Both the position numbers and the translations under genes were made by a program. The notes beneath the pieces were generated by a model. The model searched no databases. It saw only the letters and a list, made by a program, of their open reading frames with translations, and was not told where the DNA came from. Shown here one piece after another: positions 55,447-64,000 of a stretch of DNA of 64,000 nucleotides; position 1 is the stretch's first letter; the number at the start of each line of letters is the position of its first letter. Origin of the DNA: Diabrotica undecimpunctata (lineage: Eukaryota; Arthropoda; Insecta; Coleoptera; Chrysomelidae); contig NC_092806.1 of assembly GCF_040954645.1 (NCBI RefSeq), positions 129,292,952 to 129,356,951 of the forward strand, in the 5' to 3' direction.

Positions 55447-57627
55447 TGGTAGCTGGGACACGTGTATGACAAGTCACACTGGTAATGTAATAGATAACTT
55501 ACAGCACAGCATTATATTTACACAAACATTTTGTTTAGTTATCCTTCGCAATATCATACATTACTAGGCGCCACTTTCAATTGGAAAATGATCCGACAGT
55601 TCTGTAAATAAAAGTAGACAATCCTCTAAAAATGATTCACTTGTGAAATGTATAATTTTATATTAATTACATCATCAGAAGATAAAATACAAATTGATAA
55701 AACTAAGGTTCAATTTACAACAGGAGGTAGAAAATCGTTGAAATTAGTCCGATTCTAAAAATACAAAATCTTTTTTAAAGAGAAAGAAATTTTTAAGATT
55801 TAAGATAAGGTTTTTTATTAGCTTTGTTTTAGGGAACAAGCTTTAAATTTCGCTTTGGCCTGTTCTAAAAATATAAAACATCAAATCGGTACAAAATACA
55901 TACGTCTTCAATGCATACACTTTTTTCATTTAAAAAATCTTATTGAGATAGCACCTTAGAGAGCATTGTACGGTTATACGGCATAAGATATGTTGCCAAT
56001 AATACTTTTCTACTTGCTCTAGAACTGGAATATTAAGCCAGTGAGATAGTACGTAATTAATAGAATTTCCATGCACATAAATGGCTTTTTACTTGGATTT
56101 TGATTCATTCATTAAAGTAGGAGAAGCGCTTGTTGACAACATACCCTTTTACTTTACAATGCTCTCTGAGTTATTACTTCAATAAAATGTTAAAATCAGA
56201 CAGTGAGACACAATATGACATTTTTTAATTAAAATAGTGTACCTTGTACACGATTTATGTATTTTAAAGCTTGAGGATGATTTATTGAATTATCGGTATC
56301 ACTTTGAAGGTTACAAAAAACCGTTAAATTATTTTTATAGATTTCGCGTTATTACGGTTCGCGGTATAACCAAGGGTATCAACAATGTAAAGATAAACTG
56401 GCGGTTTCGTTTCTAAGAATTTGACATGTATGGTTAAACCAGTGTATAGAGGGGAGTGTCAATCTGTATTCCCAGTAACATTAATACAGTGACAAAAAAA
56501 TTAACACATCGTTGATAAGAACTGTTTAAATTTATCGAATATTTATTTTAAACGATAAAGTGAGAAAATACATTTTTTTAAATTTCTTGAAATTACTATT
56601 TAAAATTTTAAATATATTTTTATTTTTTAGGGGTGAAAACTACCCCTATTTAAAAAAAATCGTATAATTGTAAATTAAAGCGGGTAATTGATTCAAATCA
56701 TCATTTAATGAATTTCATGAATATCAATTAACATTAAATAACATAAGATTTTATCACAGTAACCCCTAAATCTGCCCCCTTGATTAGTTATAATTAAAAA
56801 AATGTTATTAAATACCTTGTCGCCACCGATTTTCGTGGAAATTCGAATTAAACTTACCCTCGACTTCAAAATTGGATTTGTGCCGTTGGTTGTTTTTTAA
56901 TTTTTTTGGTGTCGAAAACGACCGCTATTAGAAAAAATTTTGAATTCAAGCAATTTAGAATTATTTAATTATGCAGTGACATTAAATTAATATTTCTTTA
57001 ATGTTTTAATTTTTTACATAATTTCTACCCTTATAAAAACCATCCCTTGAGAAGAAATTTCAATAGTTGTAGTATTTGTTCATTGAAACTATAAATATAA
57101 TAATTTTTTAATCAAAATGATATGAATTTATTTTATTTCAACTTAAAAATACACGTTATTAGTTTTTAAAAATGGTTGAAAGTATGTCTGTGCCTTAATA
57201 GCACAATATATCTTACAATGCTCCAGTATACGCGTTCTCGCGTTCTGATACCTCCTACAATGTGTGGCTGTTTTTTACTCATAACTCGATTAACTTTTAA
57301 GCTATAAAGTACAATGAAATAACCAGTTTTTAGAGTTTTTAAGAGCAACAAGATCGTTTAAATGAACTTTGTTTTAAATCCTTAGGGGAGGCCTGGGAGA
57401 CTTTGGACAGATCTTTGATATACTATCAAAACAACGATTAGAAAATTAATTTCAGCGCATACTATATTTTACCAAATACAATACATATTAACTAACGTAT
57501 AGGCAGTTTTTCATTGTGTTAAAATGATTAGTCCTTATGGGAGAGTATAACTCGCAGAGGTGCTTCTAGTCTTCTTACCTTCAAGGAGACCATGGCCAAC
57601 CTTACTAAATCGATATAATACTAATAA
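55447..57627. other. No gene seen
   Basis: AT-rich DNA over 2 kb with no recognised coding or repeat structure. The minus-strand frame at 57166-57351 has no assigned motif. Confidence 0.4.
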
Positions 57628-58290
57628 TTAATGTAAATTGTATTGTGATAAATCTGTATTAAAATAAATCATTCCCTCATATCTTGCTCTAATATCTTTA
57701 ATTGGCGGGGGTAGAACTACTACAATGTCAGTAACACTCACTGTAGCTGTAGGCTCAGAAGTGAAACTGAATCTATTTGATGGCATATTTTTCTTTAAGA
57801 ATCTGACCTCACAATCTCTTTGATCAACATTATCAACTACTGCCACAAAATTTCCAACACGTTTTTTCCAAAAACTTTGGTAACAATGCAATGGCCCTTA
57901 GAAATTTCTGTATCTAGCCTTTCTTCTTCTAATTCGAAACTATCATCTGACGAATTATCGTTGTATTCTACTTCATCACTATCGGAGTCCGATGATTCCT
58001 CTTGTAGGATTTTCTTCTTAATTTCTTTCTTTTTCTTATTTGCGACTATATTTTTCCCTTCAAAGTTGCCTCAAGTAGATTTTTCTCCGGGGTGTCGCTT
58101 GCAATCATACATCGGCTTCTTTTCCTACCTCTATTAGAAATTTTTCTAGCAGGCGCTTTTGGATTATGGAAAATTATTTGTATCTTGTAATGAGTTGTTT
58201 TTAGGTGGTGTTTGCGGATCTAAAATTTCCTGATCTTGAACCGAACTTGTAGATGCAGAAGCCATATTGATAGGGATAGGACGATCTGTG
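57628..58290 (-). pseudogene. Pogo-like transposase C-terminal region (broken)
   Basis: Reading minus from 58290: TDRPIPINMASASTSSVQ, PQTPPKNNSLQDTNNF, a basic stretch RGRKRSRCMIASDTPEKNLL, a lysine-rich then serine/aspartate-rich stretch (EESSDSDSDEVEYNDNSS), and finally GNFVAVVDNVDQRDCEVRFL, TATVSVTDIVVVLPPPIKD to the stop at 57628. Low-complexity, charged C-termini with a RKRG..ILT.TP patch are common in insect pogo-like transposases. The helix-turn-helix and DDE domains are not in the window, and frames shift three times. Assignment is by pattern only. Confidence 0.5.
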
Positions 58291-58292
58291 AC

Positions 58293-59600
58293 AGATCTTC
58301 TTCTTTTTCCTCTTTTTATATAGACATGACCTTGTCTGTTTTTCAATGTGCCTCCAGTAAGTTGTCGTTCCATCGTTTTCGAGGTTTTCCTACTGATCGT
58401 ATTCCTATTGGGGAACCGTCTCTTTACTACTCTATTTGTTATCATGCAGCTTATATGGTCGTTCCATTCTACTTTTCTATTTCTTACCCAGTTCTTGATG
58501 TTCTCCATCTTGCATCTACGTCGTATATCTGTACTTCTAGCTCTGTCCCATAGTGTCTTACCATCAATTTGTCTAAGTGTTTTCATCTCTGCTGTTTCTA
58601 ACATACTTTTTGACTTCTCTGTGTCAGGTCTTGTTTCTGCCGCGTATGTCATTATTGGTCTGATGACTGTTTTGTAAATTCTGCCTTTCGTTTCTTTCCC
58701 GATATTTTTATTTCTCCATATTGTTTCATTTAGGCAGCCTGCGGCTCTGTTTGCTCTATTCACTTGATCTTCCACTTCGGTTTCGAGCTTTCCCTAGTTA
58801 GATAATGTGATGCCTAGATATTTATACTCCATCACTTGTTCTATTATCTGACCTTCCAGCTCCAATTTACATCTTAGTAAATTTGCTGTTGTTACCATGC
58901 ATTTTGTCTTTTTTGGGGAAATTAACGTGTTAAATTTTCTGGCGGTTATATTAAATTGGTGCAGATTATTTTAAGTTGTTTTTCTCCCATTTGGTATTCT
59001 TTTTTAGTTCTTAATTTTTTTATTATTTCGTCCATAATCAGGTTGAACAATAGAGGACTCAGGGAATCTCCCTATCTTATCCCATTGCCAGCTTCAATAG
59101 GGTCGGTTAGTTCATCTTCTACTTTTATTGTGTTGTTTTGGTAGATATTTTCAATCGTTTTGATTATTCCTAGAGGTATCTCTCTTTCGTACAGTAAGTG
59201 GATAGCGTCTTTTAATTTGACCCGGTCTGCTAGTGGTGTTGGTGGTTCTTTATCGTCAGATTTAGCAAATAGGGATCAAAAGTAGTCTACCCATATTTCC
59301 TTCTAAATGTGTTCCGTTTTTGTGGGTTCATTCATCTCTTTTCTTTGTCCTCTGATCGTTCTCCATATTTCTTTTTGTGTTCCGTAGAAATCGTGTTCCA
59401 TCTGTTTTGAGAAACTCTGCCAGTGTTCCTTTTTTATTTGTCTAATTAAAGTATTCGTTTCATTTCTGATTCTTTTATCGTGGTTGTATGCCTGTTTCTT
59501 CTTCTTTCTTCACATGTGAAGAAAAAGGCTTTCTTCTTTTCTTCACATTTTGTCATCACTTCCTCTCTAAACCATGGTGTTTTCTTTTTTGATATGTTTT
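58293..59600 (-). mobile_element. Group B RTE-like element, second copy, with internal deletions
   Basis: It is nearly parallel to 13974-15700 on the same strand. The tail (58775-58350) reads VNRANRAAGCLNETIWRNKN, TYAAETRPDTEKSKSMLETA, KTLWDRARSTDIRRRC. KKAFF near 59530 and EKRNMENDQRTKK-type pre-RT sequence are kept. Two deletions stand out against copy one: about 60 bp with the YADE box (near 58968), and most of the early RT (joint near 59232). The 3' end has CTATATAAAAAGAGGAAAAA at about 58310. It lies directly against the pogo-like relic. Confidence 0.8.
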
Positions 59601-59601
59601 G

Positions 59602-59960
59602 ATTTTAATCTCTCATGATGTTCCCCTGTTGATCTTGCAGTTTTCTAGCTGTGTTGAATTTTTAAAGACCAGCTGCTTGTTTTACCTTTTTATGCATATT
59701 AAAAGTGTCGTGTTTTGTTCCAACAACTCTATCTCTTCACACTGTGTTTTTAACCAATTTTCTTTGTCCTTTTGTAATTCGGTTCTTATTTGTCTCTGAA
59801 TAATTTTGTACATTCTTTTGTTATTCTTTAATTTTCTTCTTTCTCCCATGAGTTGCATTATATTGCCATTCATCCAACTTTTTCTTTTCCCTTTATTTTC
59901 TATTAGATCTTCTTCTCTGATTTTGTTAAAGGTTTCACATATATTCTGGAGTAATTCTTC
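59602..59960 (-). pseudogene. RTE-like post-endonuclease linker fragment
   Basis: Minus strand: NICETFNKIREEDLIE, KSWMNGNIMQLMGERRKLKN, YKIIQRQIRTELQKDKENWL and CEEIELLEQNTTLL, the WM...I..LM..RR..K.......Y......IR..I..AKE.W....C.EIE pattern that follows the endonuclease in group A (compare 18460-18600). LQDQQGNI-type sequence follows in another frame. It ends where group B copy two begins. Confidence 0.65.
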
Positions 59961-60004
59961 TGGATCATGTGTTTGCTACATGTTACTTAGCTTTTTTTTA
60001 AGAA

Positions 60005-60215
60005 TCCGTTAAAGCTAAGCGACTAAATTGGTTTGGACATTTACAAAGAATGACACGAAAGAAAGTTTGGGAATGGACACCACCTAAATGAAGAAAAAAA
60101 AAGAGAAGAACAGGAATGCCGAAACACTCCTGGAAAAGATATTGAAGCAAGGCAAGCAGGTGCCTAACACAATAAGATTGTTTAAATAGAAGAATCAAGC
60201 GAAGTGTGTGAAATA
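60005..60215 (+). pseudogene. RTE-like C-terminal tail fragment (group D-like)
   Basis: Reads VKAKRLNWFGHLQRMTRKKVWEW, then TPPK, a stop, RKKKRRTGMPKHSWKRY. It matches the K.RLRWFGH..RM.......W.P.GRR.RGRP...W tail, with stops. About 60 residues remain. Confidence 0.6.
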
Positions 60216-60964
60216 ATAAACACTATAAAAATCAATACACTGTAACGAATATAATTGGAAACAATAAACAACAGTTACAAATTTTTATCTTTGAAAACTA
60301 AATTTGATTTCATTGCATTACTTTTCAGGCTGTGAAACACAATATATAATACCACATTTATAGTGAAAGAGTAATTTCTTGATAGCTTATCGAAACATAA
60401 TGGATGAATATAAATTAAAATCAATTTGTTTCCAGATTATTTTCTTTGTTAACAATGTTTATGGGTCACAAGTGTTCACAAGGCAAACCTATTTGTAATA
60501 ATACATATTAAGCGCGTGTTTACTATAAAGTTTTTGATAATGCTTTATTGAACGTGAAGTACGTATTTTAATTAAAGTATGAAAAAACAATTAAAAGTGT
60601 TCGAATTATTAAAGTACAAATTAACTTAAATTATTACTATCTTAATATAAATATTATGTATCAGCTTGAACTTATGTAACAGGCCTTGAACGCCTAAAGC
60701 TTCCTACAGTTCCATATCGTTTATTACCCATCATTATGAAATTTTAAATATGAAATAAAACCTCAAAAATCACAAAAACCCCTAATATTCTATTTTAAAA
60801 TTCTTCCCTGCATTACTTTAATAATTTAGTTTCATTTGTTAAATGACTGCTTCTTTCAATCGTCTACCTTTGGACTTGACTAATTTGATTTGACATTCTT
60901 TCATTTTCCATTCTTTTTATATAATCTAAATAATCTCATATTCACGAATTTATAAAACTTATTA
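60216..60964. other. No gene seen
   Basis: AT-rich sequence with no recognised structure. Confidence 0.4.
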
Positions 60965-61402
60965 TTGAGACATATATGAGACCATGATTAAAACTACTCT
61001 TCTTTATGGCGCTGAAACATGGAGAATTAGTGAAAAGAACAAAAAGCGAATAGAAGCAGTAGAGATGGATGCAATGAGAAGATCTTTAGGTATTTCCAGA
61101 CGAGACCGAATCAGAAATGATGTAATAAAACAACGTATGGGAATAGAAGGAAATATAACTCAAGATATAGAGAAGAAACAATTAAGGTGGTATGGGCATG
61201 TTCAACGGATGCCAGCATCAAGACTCCCCAAAAAAGTAATAGAATGGCAACCGATAGGTCGACGGAAAAGAGGAAGACCCAGATTAGAATGGCAACACGA
61301 CGTAAACAAGTCCATGAGCGAAAGAAATTTAACAACAAACGACTGCGAAGATAGGAAGAGATGGTGTTTAGGTATCGGACAACGTCGAAAGACGTTCTAA
61401 AC
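60965..61402 (+). pseudogene. Group D RTE-like C-terminal tail, open frame
   Basis: From ATG 60984 an uninterrupted 138-codon frame reads TTLLYGAETWRISEKNKKRI, EAVEMDAMRRSLGISRRDR, KKQLRWYGHVQRMPASRLPK and RRKRGRPRLEWQHDVNKSM to the stop at 61398-61400. This is the full tail of another RTE-like lineage, with an R.RP (K/R)..W end. The RT is missing upstream; IIETYMRP at 60965-60983 is the last trace. Being open does not imply function, since the fragment has no catalytic domain. Confidence 0.75.
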
Positions 61403-61839
61403 CGATGTGTATATATTATTTTTATATTAATTTTTATTTATTTTTATTATATTTATGTCATTATATATGATTTTAATTTCTTTATTTTTTGTCTATTTTA
61501 TTTCTCTGTGGATATGTTTCTCCGTAATCTACTTAATTTTTGCATTTTTTGCTACTGTCTTCCTACCACATGTATTTCAGTCTTTTTTGATGTCCAAATT
61601 TCACATTTGTATTTTACAATGTGGCCTAACCCCTATTAAAGTATTAAAGATACATCTTCAGCACTAGAATCCACAAGATTCTTTCCAAAGATCCAGCACA
61701 GTGACCAAGCGTACTTTAAAGACCTGATGACCTTTTCTGAATCTAAAATGGACGTTAGAACTGTTATTACATAACCAGTTCCCAGGATCAACAGTTATTG
61801 CTGAGCAGAGTCAAGCTGGCAATATAGTACGACCCAAAC
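61403..61839. other. 3' flank of the group D tail and AT-rich spacer
   Basis: AT-rich, T-rich on the plus strand; the first part may be the 3' untranslated region of the preceding fragment. No independent feature seen. Confidence 0.35.
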
Positions 61840-62345
61840 ACCCTTGAAAAGAAGACTGGGAATGTTCTGTAAAAAACATCAAACCAGAGAATGTAGAGTG
61901 AGCCATAAACAACTTGGTCCTTTAAATCTCCAGGAGAGAATTAAATATATCCTGCTTCACTACAAAAAGGATTGCATTTTATTGAACATTCTAACAAAGA
62001 CCTTTAGAGCTAGCATAGCACTAGGTTATTTAATAAAGACTTGGACAACTGTAAGGATTGTGGACATACACAAAATAGGACAAGACAACACTTTACCTAA
62101 ATACTACAGGTCAATCAGTCCTACACCATTTGTGTTGAAAGGAATAGAAAAACCTTTTTGGTAGACATATTAAAGAGTGGCCATTGATAGAGCATCCTCT
62201 CAATAACAACCAGCATGCATATCATGAAGGAAAATCAACAAAAATAGTACTTGACGTAGTTCAGAAAATCAGTCACTCCATTGATTCTAGATATAGAACG
62301 CGCGTTTAATAATCCACTACTAAATTCCCTTCATAATGAAAAAAC
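61840..62345 (+). pseudogene. I/R1-type reverse transcriptase, N-terminal half
   Basis: Frames together give VEWAINNLGPFKSPGE, LTKTFRASIALGYLIKTW, TVRIVDIHKIGQDNTLPKYY, RSISPTPFVLKGIEK, HIKEWPLIEHPLNNNQHAY, HEGKSTKIVLDVVQKISHSI and IERAFNNP (the D-box region, ID replaced). The order and spacing match RTs of the R1/I group. Only the fingers and the start of the palm are present, and it ends before the FADD box. Stops and frameshifts throughout. Confidence 0.7.
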
Positions 62346-63264
62346 ATCAAAGCAACCTTAAAAATAGGCTAATTCTATCATATTTGCAAGGAGAAGAGGT
62401 GATGGCTAAAATTTTATATGAAAACTGCGCTCTTCATCTTTAAAACGCATTTTAATTTTTGTCGATAGGACACTCTGCTCAAAAGGTATCGAATTTTTAC
62501 CGTTATACACACAACAATTTTTGTAGAACCCCAGTTCCGAGTGACATGTGTGTTCCAATGAAACAGTGGGACCCACATGTCCGAAGATCAAACCGGTCAC
62601 ACTCCGTAATGGAGTAGTACCTATCTGAACCCCAAGCTATAATTAGCCACCCGTCTATAAAGTATCATATAAAGTATCATTTGATAATTTAATTATTATA
62701 TAAACTAAATAAGATGTTTAAAAATAATAATTATATTTATATGAAATTATTTGGATTTATTAATTGGATGACATTTATGACTTTGACTATAAATTTTGAC
62801 AATTATTACGAATCTAGTCTTATATTGACAGATATTCTTTTAATTTTTTACTTCTCAATTAATGTTTATGTGTTGTTAAGTTATTTTTTATGCAGTTAAT
62901 TTAAGCTTGCTTAGAATAAGTATATGATGACTAGAAACGAATTGATTGAAAGTAGTAAATCTGAGTGAAGAACTGCTATTTCGTAACGCTACCCGTGACG
63001 CGTTCTCGTGGCGCTAGTTCCGTGACGCTCGCATTTTACTATAGAGAAAAAAGTAATTTAGCGCCAGTATAGAAGCTTCGCTTCAAAATTTTCTGTTTTG
63101 TAACGAAAATAACAAAATTAGAAAACAATAATTAAATATATGACACAAAAAATAAATATTTTTTACTAGTTGATGGATTATTTTTCCAATAAAATATTTC
63201 AAGATATGTACATCTATTTATTAGTAGAAAAGAACACATTAATTTGATGTCGATTTTCCTAAAG
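62346..63264. other. No recognised gene
   Basis: At 62400-62630 a block with TTTTTGTCGATAGGACACTC and CAAAAGGTATCGAATTTTTA looks like a dispersed repeat but has no partner here. The rest is AT-rich. The open frame at 62714-62899 is AT-driven. Confidence 0.3.
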
Positions 63265-63430
63265 TAGTTTTTCTTCTTCTGTTTGTGTACTTCTTAATAT
63301 GTTAAACGTTCTACCTGTTTGTCCGATATACATTTTTTGAGTTATCTTCATTTTTTCATCAAACATTCTTTATTTTTTTAACACTTTTGTTAAATATTTA
63401 CTTTTATATTACTAAAAACAGTAGTCTGCC
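63265..63430 (-). pseudogene. Possible GIY-YIG fragment of a Penelope-like element
   Basis: On the minus strand a short frame reads KMYIGQTGRTF followed by NILRSTQTEEEK. YIGQTGR is the core of GIY-YIG endonucleases of Penelope-like elements, and the upstream FIKCPADYC could be the preceding C..C..-like segment. Only about 45 residues remain, so this is tentative. Confidence 0.4.
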
Positions 63431-64000
63431 GGACATTTAATAAATTTTCTATATATTAAAATTATCTCAAAAATATGTATCCCGTTCAGATTTGCATTTA
63501 GTGTAAATTCTAATGTGCATGATCATTTCCTGTGTGCAATTATATCAAATTAATTTTATTGTAGTAAACACACACACCCCTTTGTGTACTATTGCTAAAA
63601 ATAACCAAAAACTGCATCTAGAAATAACCGACAAAGCTGTGTTTATATCGCACGCACGCCATATGGTTAAAACACCTTTTTATCTATGTATGTGTGTTTT
63701 CGAAATTCATCTGTAAAAACGTGTTTATTTATGTTATCGTCTATAGATAGCTATAAGAGGTGATAACTGTATAGCAGTTATATAACCAGATTTTCAGTAT
63801 TAGGCTTTTCAATCTATCTTTCGCTAAAAATAGTCCAAAATTATATGCTGTTAGAGTGGTTGGTAAATATAATTATTGCTGTTTTTGAGATGGAGCTAAT
63901 ATAGGTATTTAGATAGAATTTTCTAAACATGAATTCCTGGTATTTAGTTATTTATAGTATGTTTAGTTTTCCATTTTCTCTTGTCCTTGTCATTAACTAT
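63431..64000. other. No gene seen
   Basis: AT-rich sequence with a short CA run near 63569. Nothing recognised. Confidence 0.4.

Noticed and set aside
1..64000. Host protein-coding genes, tRNA, rRNA, CRISPR or bacterial operon structure
   Set aside because: No cloverleaf, rRNA block, spaced repeat array or ribosome-binding pattern was found. All recognisable coding sequence belongs to mobile elements.

Overview
The window looks like intergenic DNA from a large, AT-rich insect nuclear genome. I infer an insect, plausibly a beetle, from the mix of element families and the base composition; nothing in the sequence proves the taxon. I found no convincing host gene, tRNA, rRNA or CRISPR array. 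Almost everything recognisable is transposable-element debris, mostly 5'-truncated and frame-broken, inserted into one another on both strands.

The dominant class is non-LTR retrotransposons of RTE-like type (apurinic-type endonuclease, then reverse transcriptase, then a C-terminal tail). I separate four working groups. Group A has a tail with a LEAFEMW..RRIL core and ends in a short GAA repeat behind a conserved 3' terminus (examples at 2298, 11988, 16115, 17711, 22296, 27094, 32230, 34630, 54231). A divergent sub-line of it lies at 21770-24560. Group B lies at 13974 and 58293, group C at 24840 and 47590, and group D-like tails at 446, 60005 and 60965. Several copies keep target-site duplications of 8-12 bp, consistent with target-primed insertion. 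Other retroelements are a Jockey/CR1-like copy (1620-3372), an R2-group element with a restriction-like-endonuclease C-terminus (4972-6183), an I/R1-type RNase H piece (53560-54238), an I/R1-type RT piece (61840-62345) and traces of Penelope-like elements.

DNA transposons are a Tc1/mariner relic (4495-4920), a piggyBac relic (37139-39342), two DD82E (Sailor-type) IS630-Tc1-mariner copies in opposite orientation (40313-42345 and 50925-52420), a pogo-like C-terminal relic (57628-58290), a Harbinger-like element carrying a MADF-like remnant (30656-31196), and several non-autonomous inverted-repeat elements (213, 10562, 41151, 44691, 46892).

The most unusual block is 33485-34088. Two TA microsatellites enclose a hammerhead-ribozyme-like motif on the minus strand and a near-perfect hairpin with 108-bp identical arms. 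Gene-to-gene cooperation cannot be described because no intact host pathway is present. The only long lesion-free frame is the 567-codon reverse transcriptase at 27098-28801, which lacks its endonuclease half.
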